Source: Oscillospiraceae bacterium
GTDB taxonomy: Bacteria > Bacillota > Clostridia > Oscillospirales > Oscillospiraceae
DNA length: 62,975 nt
Direction of reading: 5' to 3'
Assembly (NCBI GenBank): GCA_015067465.1
Contig: SVMK01000003.1
Span: 1 to 62,975 of the forward strand
Shown: piece by piece, positions 33,274 through 42,300 of the stretch
How the letters are laid out: each line of letters starts with the position of its first letter
Position numbering within the stretch: position 1 is the first letter of the stretch
Translations under genes and position numbers: made by a program
The notes under the pieces: model-generated
The model's input: the letters and a program-made list of their open reading frames with translations, nothing else
Told to the model about the DNA's origin: nothing
Database searches by the model: none

Positions 33274-33348
33274 TGGAGGCGCCACCCGGAATCGGACCGG
33301 GGAATCGCGGATTTGCAGTCCGCTGCCTTACCGCTTGGCTATGGCGCC
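33274..33348 (-). tRNA. tRNA-Cys (anticodon GCA)
   Basis: The minus strand gives acceptor GGCGCCA/TGGCGCC, anticodon loop CTGCAAA with GCA, T loop TCCGATT and an encoded CCA (33276-33274). It is the last gene of the four-tRNA cluster. Confidence 0.95.
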
Positions 33349-33352
33349 ATAT

Positions 33353-33384
33353 AAACGTTTTGCTCCTTTCGGAGCAAAACGTTT
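33353..33384 (-). terminator. Hairpin between tRNA-Gly and tRNA-Cys
   Basis: AAACGTTTTGCTCC (33353-33366) and GGAGCAAAACGTTT (33371-33384) form a perfect 14-bp stem with loop TTTC; a T run follows on the plus strand (to 33387), with only a short ATAT on the minus strand. For minus-strand transcription it may be a processing or attenuating hairpin rather than a full stop. Confidence 0.6.
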
Positions 33385-33388
33385 TTTG

Positions 33389-33464
33389 TGGAGCGGCCTA
33401 CGAGGCTCGAACTCGCTACCTCCACCTTGGCAAGGTGGCGCTCTACCAGATGAGCTAAGGCCGC
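33389..33464 (-). tRNA. tRNA-Gly (anticodon GCC)
   Basis: The minus strand gives acceptor GCGGCCT/AGGCCGC, D arm GCTCATCTGGTAGAGC, anticodon loop TTGCCAA with GCC, T loop TTCGAGC and encoded CCA. Confidence 0.95.
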
Positions 33465-33467
33465 ATA

Positions 33468-33543
<76 letters not shown>

Positions 33544-33562
33544 AAATATGTGGGTATATGTA

Positions 33563-33639
33563 TGGTGGAGACAACTGGACTCGAACCAGTGACCCCCTGC
33601 TTGTAAGGCAGGTGCTCTAACCAGCTGAGCTATGCCTCC
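33563..33639 (-). tRNA. tRNA-Val (anticodon UAC)
   Basis: The minus strand gives acceptor GGAGGCA/TGTCTCC, D arm GCTCAGCTGGTTAGAGC, anticodon loop CTTACAA with TAC, T loop TTCGAGT and encoded CCA (33565-33563). It is the first gene of the cluster after the consensus promoter. Confidence 0.95.
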
Positions 33640-33671
33640 TTGAAAAGGCGCATCTCAAACAGCGCTTTGTC

Positions 33672-33700
33672 ATTATACTAAACCCACATACTCTTGTCAA
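33672..33700 (-). promoter_or_regulatory. Consensus promoter of the Val-Phe-Gly-Cys tRNA cluster
   Basis: On the minus strand TTGACA (33700-33695), exactly 17 nt and TATAAT (33677-33672) match the sigma-A consensus at every position, as expected for a strong stable-RNA promoter. It is 32 nt upstream of tRNA-Val. Confidence 0.93.
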
Positions 33701-33731
33701 GCGTATTTTTGATTTTTTACACTTTTCTTTT

Positions 33732-34601
33732 TCAGTTTTTTGCCATGACCCTCAGTTCGTCCGCCGAAAAATTATACTGCTGTCCGCAAAACTGGCAGTC
33801 CACGGTTGTCACATCCGCTTCCGCTGCAAGGCTTTCAAGCGTTTGCGCGCCGATGCTCTGCAGCGCTGCAGCCACGTGCTCGCGGCTGCAGCCGCAGCGA
33901 TACTCCACGTCGTGAATCTCAACGATGTGGCTGTCCAGATCCTTCAGCACCTGGCGGATCACCTCTTCCGGACCGTCCTCGTCCAGAATGGTGGTCAGCG
34001 TATCCATGAAGAAAATATTATCCTCCAGCTTCTCAATCAGCCCGTCGGGTGCCCCCGGCATCAGCTGAACCAGAAACCCGCCCGCCGCCTTCACGCTGCA
34101 GTCCGTATCCACAAGCACACCCAAACCAACCGCAGCGGGGATCTGCTCGCTCTCGGCATAATAGCGCGTAAAGTCCTCGGCAATCTCGCCGCTGACCAGG
34201 GCCGTTGCGCCGTTATAGGGCTCTTTCAGGCCGATATCGCGGCTCACGGTCAGCAATCCGTCGCAGCCGACAGCGCCGCCGACATTCAGCTTTCCGTCGC
34301 CGCGCAGCGGCAGGTCGCACGCGGGGTTTCCCACATAGCCGCGCACATTGCCCGTATTGTCGCTCACCGCTACAACCGCGCCAATCGGTCCGCCGCCGTC
34401 CAGACGGGCGGTTACGGTTGCATCGTCTTCTTTCATCATGTCGCCCATGATGCTGACAACACAAAGCGTACGTCCCAGCGCCGCGCAGGCTGTGGGCGCA
34501 AGGCCGTGAATCTGTCTGGCGCGCTCCACAATGTCGCGCCCTTCAATCACGGAAATTTTAATAAACTCATCGCCGCCAACGGCGCGATAGATTTTTCCCA
34601 T
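33732..34601 (-). CDS. hslO: Hsp33 redox-regulated chaperone
   Basis: The 289-aa protein begins MGKIYRAVGGDEFIKISVI and has the Hsp33 N-terminal holdase fold (GGPIGAVVAVSDNTGNVRGY) and the C-terminal zinc switch, Cys236-x-Cys238 and Cys269-x2-Cys272 (CGC and CQFC). Oxidation of these cysteines releases zinc and activates the chaperone under oxidative stress. The start at 34601 is set by GAGGAAAC just upstream, rather than an ATG at 34622. It is the last gene after yerC and a methyltransferase gene on the same strand. Confidence 0.95.
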   Translation of the reverse strand: MGKIYRAVGGDEFIKISVIEGRDIVERARQIHGLAPTACAALGRTLCVVSIMGDMMKEDDATVTARLDGGGPIGAVVAVSDNTGNVRGYVGNPACDLPLRGDGKLNVGGAVGCDGLLTVSRDIGLKEPYNGATALVSGEIAEDFTRYYAESEQIPAAVGLGVLVDTDCSVKAAGGFLVQLMPGAPDGLIEKLEDNIFFMDTLTTILDEDGPEEVIRQVLKDLDSHIVEIHDVEYRCGCSREHVAAALQSIGAQTLESLAAEADVTTVDCQFCGQQYNFSADELRVMAKN

Positions 34602-34643
34602 TGCCGTTTCCTCTGATTTCAAAAATTTTGGTTGTATGCCGTG

Positions 34644-35381
34644 TCAGTGGCTGCCGTTTTCCGCAATCATGCACAGCCGGCCCATTCCGTGCTGCGGCCC
34701 GTCGCAAACAATGCGAACATTTTCAAAGCCCGCCGATTCAAGCAGCGCTTTCAGCAGCTCCGGCGCATGGGCGTATTCCAGATGCTCTTCCTCCTCGCGG
34801 CGCCAAAGCACACCCTCGCGTCGAAAAATGTCCATGCCGTAAAACAGCGCGTTTTCTTCCTCATCAAATTCTCCGCGCCACAGGCACAAAACATCCTCGC
34901 TCTCGTCGACAAACACGCCGCCGTCCAGTTCGCGCAGATGCGCGGGGGAGTGGAAATCAAATGCAAATCGCCCGCCCGGCTCAATGAACAGGTGCAGCCT
35001 GTGAAACAGCTCCGGCAAATCCTCCGGCGGGAGATAGTTCATGCCGTCAAGCGAGCAAAAAGCGCCCTCCACCGTGCCGTAAAGGTCCAGTTCCGCCGCC
35101 TCCTGACACAGAAACATCGGCTTCACCGCGCAATTCGCCGCCGCGGTTTTTTCCGCCGCCACACAGAGCATCTCCGGCGAGCAGTCCACCCCGATGAGCT
35201 CATGGCCGCGGTCTGCCATCATCAGCGTCAGCGTGCCGGTGCCGCAGCACAAATCAAGGAGGGTAAGACGTTCCTTCCCCTCCCGATGCAGTGCATTTTC
35301 GTAAAAGTCCGCAAACTCATCGTACGGAACGTCGCGGGTGAAGCCGTCGTACCATTCCGCCAGCGGCCCGTACACGCTCAT
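34644..35381 (-). CDS. Class I SAM-dependent methyltransferase
   Basis: The 245-aa protein has the SAM-binding motif I LLDLCCGTGTLTLMMADRG (about residues 42-60) and the acidic loop GVDCSPEML. A motif-II-like stretch, FCSLDGMNYLPPEDL, follows. It has no targeting signal. The overall sequence resembles small-molecule methyltransferases of the UbiE/YodH type, but the substrate is unknown. Its ATG overlaps the yerC TGA (ATGA), with GGAGGAC upstream, and hslO follows 42 nt later. Confidence 0.9.
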   Translation of the reverse strand: MSVYGPLAEWYDGFTRDVPYDEFADFYENALHREGKERLTLLDLCCGTGTLTLMMADRGHELIGVDCSPEMLCVAAEKTAAANCAVKPMFLCQEAAELDLYGTVEGAFCSLDGMNYLPPEDLPELFHRLHLFIEPGGRFAFDFHSPAHLRELDGGVFVDESEDVLCLWRGEFDEEENALFYGMDIFRREGVLWRREEEEHLEYAHAPELLKALLESAGFENVRIVCDGPQHGMGRLCMIAENGSH

Positions 35382-35683
35382 TTGTCCTCCGGGCCGGTGA
35401 TTCCGAGACGCTCAAACGCAACGGCATATCCGTCCGCGCCGTACTGCAGCGAACGGTTTACGCGACTGATGGTTGCGCTGGATGCACCGGTTTGGGCAAG
35501 AATATCGTTATAGATCAGTCCCTGATGCAGCAAGACCGCAACCTGATAGCGCTGCTCCATTGCCTGCAGTTCGGTCACGGTGCAAAGATCGTCGAAAAAT
35601 CTCATGCATTCTTCCACGGTTTCCATCTGGAGAATCGCGCGGTAAAGTTCTTCGTTGCGGGGCTTTTTAATATGCTTATTCAT
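35378..35683 (-). CDS. YerC/YecD-family TrpR-like regulator
   Basis: The 101-aa protein has the TrpR-like helical layout: LYRAILQMETVEECMRFFDDL, followed by the helix-turn-helix YNDILAQTGASSATISRVNRSL (visible as GASSATISRVNRSL). It is typical of YerC/YecD in Bacillota. The start at 35683 follows GGAGTG by 11 nt. It is the first gene of the yerC-methyltransferase-hslO unit and may regulate it. It is not expected to bind tryptophan. Confidence 0.88.
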   Translation of the reverse strand: MNKHIKKPRNEELYRAILQMETVEECMRFFDDLCTVTELQAMEQRYQVAVLLHQGLIYNDILAQTGASSATISRVNRSLQYGADGYAVAFERLGITGPEDK

Positions 35684-35858
35684 TCTTAGTCTTTCACTCC
35701 TGTTATATCTCTCGGCACACTTTGCCACTTGTACATTTTACAGCTTTACATCGTAAAAGTAAATACCGCAATTCACGCTGCTTCGTAAAACTTTCGCACG
35801 CTAATTTAGTTATTTTTCATATTGTCGCATAAAAACCGGCCGCAGCGGCATAAATTTC

Positions 35859-35887
35859 TTGAAAGTAAATATGATATAAGTTATTGT
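35859..35887 (+). promoter_or_regulatory. Promoter of the NfeD/SPFH pair
   Basis: TTGAAA (35859-35864), a 17-nt spacer and TATTGT (35882-35887) lie 34 nt before the NfeD-like gene. Confidence 0.65.
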
Positions 35888-35921
35888 AATGGTAATCATC
35901 TCACACAAAGGAGGAATTGCG

Positions 35922-36362
35922 ATGGTTTTGCTTTGGGCGATTGCACTGGTCGCTTTCATCGTAATCGAATTTTGCACCGTCGGCCTTGCTTCGGTCTGGT
36001 TTGCTCTGGGTTCGCTCTGCGCGCTGCTTTCCGCGCTGCTGGGCGCGCCGCCCTGGCTGCAGGTTCTTTGGTTTGCCCTGATCTCCGTCATCACGCTGGC
36101 GGCAACGAGACCGCTGGTGAAAAAATATATCAACACCCGCACCACCGCCACAAACGCCGACCGCGTGATCGGTGAACGCGCCGTGGTGAAAGAGCGCATC
36201 GACGAACTCTCCGGCACCGGCACCGTGTTTGCCGACGGCAAGATCTGGACAGCCCGCACCGCAAACGGTGCCACGCTGGAACCCGGCGAGATCGTGCGCG
36301 TGCTGGAAATCCGCGGCGTCCGGCTCATCGTGGAGCCCGACACGGCGCCCGTGGCCGAATAA
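35922..36362 (+). CDS. NfeD-like membrane protein
   Basis: The 146-aa protein has two or three N-terminal membrane helices (about residues 3-62) and a C-terminal OB-fold segment with GERAVVKERIDELSGTGTVFADGKIW and EIVRVLEIRGVRLIVEP (given in part). This is the short NfeD class, which is nearly always paired with an SPFH/stomatin protein. AAAGGAGG 7 nt upstream selects the ATG at 35922. The SPFH gene starts 33 nt downstream. The pair probably organises membrane domains or membrane-protein quality control. Confidence 0.88.
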   Translation: MVLLWAIALVAFIVIEFCTVGLASVWFALGSLCALLSALLGAPPWLQVLWFALISVITLAATRPLVKKYINTRTTATNADRVIGERAVVKERIDELSGTGTVFADGKIWTARTANGATLEPGEIVRVLEIRGVRLIVEPDTAPVAE

Positions 36363-36395
36363 AAAACAATCATCTGAACCAGGAGGAAAAACCGT

Positions 36396-37337
36396 ATGCC
36401 TTACCGTATGCTTCTCAACTTCCCCGGCGTGGTGCTCGCGGCAGTGATCGCGCTGATTATTTTCATTCTCGTGCGCAATATTCGCGTCGTGCCGCAGGCA
36501 AGTGCCTTCGTCATCGAGCGTCTCGGCGCTTACAACGCCACCTGGAACGTTGGCCTTCACATGAAAATTCCCTTTATCGACACTGTTGCGAAAAAAGTTT
36601 CGCTGAAAGAGCAGGTTGCGGATTTTGCACCCCAGCCCGTGATTACCAAGGACAACGTTACCATGCAGATCGACACGGTTGTCTATTTCCAGATCACCGA
36701 CCCGAAACTCTACACCTACGGCATTGAGCACCCGATGGTTGCCATCGAAAACCTCACCGCCACCACGCTGCGCAACATCCTCGGCGATCTGGAGCTTGAC
36801 CAGTGCCTGACCAGCCGCGATGTGATCAACACAAAGATGCGCGCCATTCTCGACGAGGCAACCGACCCCTGGGGCATCAAGGTGAACCGCGTTGAGCTGA
36901 AAAACATTCTGCCGCCCAAAGAGATTCAGAACGCGATGGAAAAGCAGATGAAGGCCGAACGCGAGCGCCGCGAGGCCATTCTGCGCGCCGAGGGCGAAAA
37001 GCGCAGCGCCATCCTCACCGCCGAGGGCGAAAAGGAATCCGCCATTCTGCGTGCGGATGCAAAAAAACAGCAGTCCATTCTGGAGGCCCAGGGCCAGGCG
37101 GAAGCTATCCTCTCCGTGCAGCGCGCAACCGCCGAGGGCCTGCGCCTGATCAACGAAGCCGCACCCTCCGAAGCCGTGATCAAGCTCAAAGCGTTGGAGG
37201 CTTTTGCCGCCGCCGCAAACGGCCGCGCAACCAAGATCATCATCCCGAGCGAGCTGCAAAGCCTTGCCGGTCTCGCCGTCGGCCTTGCCGAAGCTGTGAA
37301 GGAACCCGAAGCCCCCGCCGCCAAGCCGAAGCAGTGA
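36396..37337 (+). CDS. SPFH/band 7 (stomatin-prohibitin) protein
   Basis: The 313-aa protein has one N-terminal membrane helix (about residues 8-27). The SPFH domain has VVPQASAFVIERLGAYNATW and DNVTMQIDTVVYFQITDP. A long charged coiled coil with Ala/Glu repeats (KAERERREAILRAEGEKRSA onward) leads into a C-terminal TKIIIPSELQSLAGL segment. It is closest in layout to QmcA/stomatin-type slipins. It should oligomerise on the inner face of the membrane with the NfeD-like partner. AGGAGG lies upstream of the ATG. Confidence 0.93.
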   Translation: MPYRMLLNFPGVVLAAVIALIIFILVRNIRVVPQASAFVIERLGAYNATWNVGLHMKIPFIDTVAKKVSLKEQVADFAPQPVITKDNVTMQIDTVVYFQITDPKLYTYGIEHPMVAIENLTATTLRNILGDLELDQCLTSRDVINTKMRAILDEATDPWGIKVNRVELKNILPPKEIQNAMEKQMKAERERREAILRAEGEKRSAILTAEGEKESAILRADAKKQQSILEAQGQAEAILSVQRATAEGLRLINEAAPSEAVIKLKALEAFAAAANGRATKIIIPSELQSLAGLAVGLAEAVKEPEAPAAKPKQ

Positions 37338-37396
37338 GCCACGCGGTGCCGACGCAAAGCGCACGGAAAATGAATAACGCAAGCCCGTTTCATGCA

Positions 37397-37428
37397 AAAA
37401 TGCCGCAGGGAAAATCCTGCGGCATTTT
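37397..37428 (+). terminator. Terminator of the NfeD/SPFH pair
   Basis: AAAATGCCGCAGG (37397-37409) and CCTGCGGCATTTT (37416-37428) form a 13-bp perfect stem. Confidence 0.82.
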
Positions 37429-37440
37429 GCTTTCCCCTTG

Positions 37441-37469
37441 TTGCAGTTGCGGCGGATTTCTATTATAAT
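37441..37469 (+). promoter_or_regulatory. Promoter of the glgB-glgA operon
   Basis: TTGCAG (37441-37446), a 17-nt spacer and TATAAT (37464-37469) lie 33 nt before the glgB ATG. Confidence 0.8.
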
Positions 37470-37502
37470 GGTAAGCAGGAAATTATTTTTCGGAGGTGCC
37501 CG

Positions 37503-39392
37503 ATGGACGATTCCCGCAGCATTGATTTTGTCGCGCTGGACCGCTTTCTCCGCGGCGAGAGTTTCGACGCTTATAAGCTGTTCGGCTGCCATTTTGCCGG
37601 CGACGGACTGTGGCGCTTCACCGTGTGGGCGCCCAATGCCGCAGCCGTTGCGCTGACCGGCGATTTCAACGGCTGGTCTCCCGTTCCGATGACGCGGCTG
37701 GACTGCGGCGCATGGACACTCTGCCACAGTGCAAAGCAGGGCGAGATCTACAAATACGCCGTCACCGACCACTGGGGCAACACCGTTTTGAAATCCGACC
37801 CCTATGCCTCGCATTGCGAAACGCCGCCCGCCAACGGCAGCAGAGTTTGGGATATCGGCGGATATTCGTGGCATGACGCGGATTTTCTTGACCGCCATCA
37901 CAGTGCCATGCGCTACCCCCACTGCCAACCCATATCCGTTTATGAGCTGCACCTCGGCTCATGGAAAGCCCCCGAACCGGGCGCTCACTTCCCGAATTAT
38001 CACAGCATCGCCGAGCAGCTTGCCGCATACTGTACAGAAATGGGCTACACGCACGTGGAGCTGCTCCCCGTAACCGAATATCCTTTCGCACCGTCATGGG
38101 GCTATCAGGTGACGGGCTATTTCGCCCCCACCAGCCGCTACGGCACGCCGCAGGACTTTATGTATCTGGTCGATACGCTCCACCGCAGCGGCATCGGCGT
38201 GATTCTCGACTGGGTTCCGGCGCACTTCCCGCGCGACGCCCATGCGCTCGCCTACTTTGACGGCACGCCGCTTTATGAGCGCCGCGATCCGAAAATGGCC
38301 GCGCACCCGGATTGGGGCACGCTCATTTTCGATTACGCAAATCCCGCTGTCCGCAGCTTTCTGAAGTCCTCCGCAGCGATGTTTCTGCGCGAATACCATG
38401 TGGATGGTTTCCGCATGGACGCGGTCAGCAGCATGCTCTATCTCAGCTTCAACCGCGGCGGCGACTATATCCCCAACCGCTTCGGGGGCGACGTTGATCT
38501 GGACGCGGTTTCGCTGCTGCAGGAAATCAACGATTTCGTCCGCAGCGAGGGCGGCATCAGCATTGCCGAGGAGAGCAGCACATTTCCCAGCGTTACCGGC
38601 CCGACGGACCGGGGCGGACTCGGCTTCCACTTCAAATGGGACATGGGCTTCATGCACGACACGCTCGACTACATGGAGCTTGACCCGCTTTGGCGCCGCG
38701 GCAGCCACACCAAGCTGAGCTTTTCGATGATGTATACGTTCACCGAGCACTTCATCCTCGCTTTTTCCCACGACGAGGTTGTGCACGGCAAAAAATCCAT
38801 GCTGGACAAAATGCCCGGTACATACGACGATAAATTTGCCAATCTCCGCACGCTCTACGGCTTCACCTTTGCCCACCCGGGCAAAAAGCACATTTTCATG
38901 GGCGGCGAGTACGGACAGTTTATCGAATGGGATTTCCAAAAGGAACTGGACTGGTTTTTGCTGGAGTATCCCCGCCACGCGCAGATGCAGGTCTGGTATC
39001 AGGCGCTGAACCGACTGTATGTAAACACTCCCGCACTCTGGGAGCGCGACGACAGCTGGTCGGGCTTTGCGTGGCTCAACGTGGACGATGCCGACCGCAG
39101 CTGCATTGCACTGATGCGCATATCCAACAGCGGCCAGCGCATCGTGTGCGTATGCAATTTCACCCCCACGCCGTGGGAGCTGCAGGTGGCGCTGCCCTGC
39201 GCAGGAACGCTCGAGCCGATTTTGTCGAGCGATGAAGTGCGCTTTGGCGGCGGCGGACAATCCCCGCTACAGCCCATTGCCGCGCTGGACAGACCGTTTC
39301 GCGATTGTTCCCATTCCGCATTTCTCTCTTTGCCGCCGCTGAGCTGCATCTACTACGATTTCAAGGAGGAGCCGCATGAATCCCGAGCTTGA
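37503..39392 (+). CDS. glgB: GlgB, 1,4-alpha-glucan branching enzyme
   Basis: The 629-aa protein has an N-terminal CBM48 (FTVWAPNAAAVALTGDFNGW) and a GH13 barrel with EVELLPVTEYPFAPSWGYQVTGYFAPTSRYG-type sequence (seen as PSWGYQVTGYFAPTSRYG). The nucleophile is Asp306 in GFRMDAV, followed by IAEESSTFP and HDEVVHGKKSM, then a C-terminal beta domain. These are the GH13_9 branching-enzyme motifs. It makes alpha-1,6 branches in glycogen. GGAGG precedes the ATG at 37503. The 3' end overlaps the glgA fusion gene by 17 nt. Confidence 0.96.
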   Translation: MDDSRSIDFVALDRFLRGESFDAYKLFGCHFAGDGLWRFTVWAPNAAAVALTGDFNGWSPVPMTRLDCGAWTLCHSAKQGEIYKYAVTDHWGNTVLKSDPYASHCETPPANGSRVWDIGGYSWHDADFLDRHHSAMRYPHCQPISVYELHLGSWKAPEPGAHFPNYHSIAEQLAAYCTEMGYTHVELLPVTEYPFAPSWGYQVTGYFAPTSRYGTPQDFMYLVDTLHRSGIGVILDWVPAHFPRDAHALAYFDGTPLYERRDPKMAAHPDWGTLIFDYANPAVRSFLKSSAAMFLREYHVDGFRMDAVSSMLYLSFNRGGDYIPNRFGGDVDLDAVSLLQEINDFVRSEGGISIAEESSTFPSVTGPTDRGGLGFHFKWDMGFMHDTLDYMELDPLWRRGSHTKLSFSMMYTFTEHFILAFSHDEVVHGKKSMLDKMPGTYDDKFANLRTLYGFTFAHPGKKHIFMGGEYGQFIEWDFQKELDWFLLEYPRHAQMQVWYQALNRLYVNTPALWERDDSWSGFAWLNVDDADRSCIALMRISNSGQRIVCVCNFTPTPWELQVALPCAGTLEPILSSDEVRFGGGGQSPLQPIAALDRPFRDCSHSAFLSLPPLSCIYYDFKEEPHESRA

Positions 39393-42300
39393 ACGTCTTC
39401 TGCTTCTGAAAGGAAGAGAAACTCTTCCCTGTGTGCTTGTCACCGCAGCCGAGTGCTCGCCGCTGAGCAAAACCGGTGGGTTGGCCGATGTGGTCGGCGC
39501 GCTGCCCAAGGCGCTGAATTCCCTCGGCTTCGACGCGCGCGTCATCACGCCTTACCACCGCTGCATCAAAGATAAATACGCCGCCGAGGTGAAGCATCTT
39601 TGCCATTTCTTCGTGGACTTCGGCTGGGACCGTCAATACGCCGGTCTGGAGCTGCTGGAGCTGCCCGGTCTCACGGTTTACCTCATCGACAGCGAATACT
39701 ATTTCGGCGACAAAATCTACCGCGGCGGTGAAGCCGAGGTGGAGCAGTATGCCTTCTTCCAGCGCGCGGTGCTCGACGCAATCCCGCTGCTGCCGGATTA
39801 TGCGCCCAACGTGCTCCACTGCAACGACTGGCACACCGCCATGCTGCCGTTTCTGATCAAAACGCAGTATCAGGTTCGTCCGCAGGGCGCGCTGAAAACC
39901 GTTTTGACCATACACAACATGGCGTTTCAGGGCTGGCTGAGCTTCGAGCGGGCCAACGCCCTGTTCGGCATTGATCCGCGCTGGTATTCCATCGACGGCA
40001 TCCGCCACGGTGACTGCGCAAACTTTATGAAAGCAGGCTGCCTGTTTGCCGACCGTGTCAACACCGTCAGCCCCACCTACGCCGACGAAATCCGCACCCC
40101 CGCCTTCGGCGAAACGCTGCAGGATCTGCTGCTGTATCGCGGCTGCGATGTTTCCGGCATCCTCAACGGGTTGGACACCGAAGTGTTCAACCCCGCCGAC
40201 GATTCCGCGCTGGTGTGCAATTTTGACCGCAGTTGTCCGGAGAAAAAGCGCGAGAACAAGCTGGCGCTGCTCAAAGAGCTGAACCTCACCAAAGTTGACG
40301 CAGATACACCCCTGATCGCCATGGTCACGCGCATGACCGCGCAGAAAGGTTTCGATCTGGTGCTGCAGGCGCTCGACACCATCATGGAGCAGGGTGCCGC
40401 CGTGGTGCTCCTCGGCACGGGCGACGCCGCTTACGAAGACGCCATGCGTGCAATGGAGCAGCGCTACAAGGGCAGGCTTTGCGCCTATCTGGCTTACAGT
40501 GAGCCGCTCTCCCGCCGCATCTACGCGGGCGCGGACTTTTTGCTGATGCCCTCCGCGTTTGAACCCTGCGGCCTTTCGCAGCTCATCGCCATGCGCTACG
40601 GCACGCTGCCCATCGTGCATGAGGTCGGCGGTCTGCGCGATACCGTGCGCCCTTACAACCGCTTCACCGGCGAAGGCAACGGCTTTTCCTTCTATGATTT
40701 CAACGTCGGCACCCTGCTCGGCACGGTGGCCTACGCACTGGCAACCTACCAAAACCGTCCCGCAATGGCAAAGCTGATCGACAGCGCCATGGGCGGCGAC
40801 TATTCCTTCGGCCCCGCCGCCGTGGAATACGGCAGACTCTACCTCTCCGTTTTGCCCGCGGAACGCGCCCTCGTGGAGCATGACAGTACGCTGGAGCTTT
40901 ACCGCAGCCCCCTCGGCGCCGTAAAATGCGGCGAAACCGTGCGTCTGCGCCTGAAAGCCACGGAGATCTCCGGTTACGCAGAGCTTCTGGCGGACGACGA
41001 GGTGATCCCCATGCACAAAGATGCCGACGGATTTTTCTCCGTAGATTTCCGCGCCCCCGAGCAGCCCGGTCTTGTGCACTACGCGTTCCGTCTGGCCCAG
41101 GATGTGAACTACGGCACCGACGGCATCGGCGGAAGCGATATGCACCCCTGGACCATCACCGTTTACGACGCAAACTTCGAAACTCCCGCATGGGCGGAAG
41201 GCGCCGTGATGTATCAGGTGTTTCCCGACCGCTTCGCGCCCGGCGGCAGCAGCTTTGAAAAAGGCGTGAAGTATCACCGCGGCAAAAAGCGCAGCATCGA
41301 GGTGCACGGCAGCTGGAACGAGCCCGTCAAATACCGTCCCGGCTCCGACGACGGCGAGCATTACCGCCCGAACGACTTTTACGGCGGCACGCTGCGCGGC
41401 ATCACCGACCGCCTGCCGGAATTGCACGCGCTCGGCGTTCGCTGCCTGTACTTAAACCCCATCTTCGAATCCGACTCCAATCACCGCTACAACATCGCCG
41501 ACTATCGAAAAATCGACCCCATGCTCGGAACACAGGCCGATTTCCGCGCCCTTTGCGCCGCGGCGCAAAAGCTGGGAATGCACATCGTGCTCGACGGCGT
41601 TTTTTCCCACACCGGCGACGACAGTATCTATTTCAACAAATACGGTCACTATCCCGGGCCCGGCGCTTACCAAAGCAAGGAAAGCCCCTATTATCCCTGG
41701 TACGATTTCCGCGATTTCCCGGATGAATACCGCTGCTGGTGGGGCTTCCGCTCCCTGCCGGAGGTGGACGAAACCAACCCGGACTGGCAAAAATTCATCA
41801 TCACCGGCGACGACAGCGTGATCCGTCACTGGCTGCGGCAGGGCACCTGCGGCTGGCGGCTTGACGTTGCCGACGAACTGCCCGACGAAGTGATTGCCCT
41901 GATGCGCGACGCCGTTAAAGCACAAAAGCCGGATGCGCTCCTGCTCGGCGAGGTTTGGGAAGACGCCACCACAAAAATCAGCTACGGCGTTCGCCGCACC
42001 TATGCCCTCGGCAAGGGGCTTGATAGCGTGATGAACTATCCCCTGCGCACCGCGCTCATCGACTTTGCGCTCGGCAGACTGAACGCGCCCGCGCTGCAGC
42101 GCTTTTTACTCGACCAAAAGCTCTCTTACCCCGCCCCGATGTATCGCTGCCTGATGAATCTGCTCAGCTCTCACGACACCGCACGCATCCGCACCGTGCT
42201 CGGCTGCGGCGAAGACGGCAGCGGCCTTTCCCGCGAGCAGCAGGCGCTCCACACGCTCACTCCCGCGCAGAATGCCCGCGGCCGGGCGCTGCAGAAGCTC

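Noticed and set aside
39361-41427. A 688-codon minus-strand open frame
   Set aside because: It is antisense to the glycogen synthase fusion gene, whose catalytic motifs are clear.
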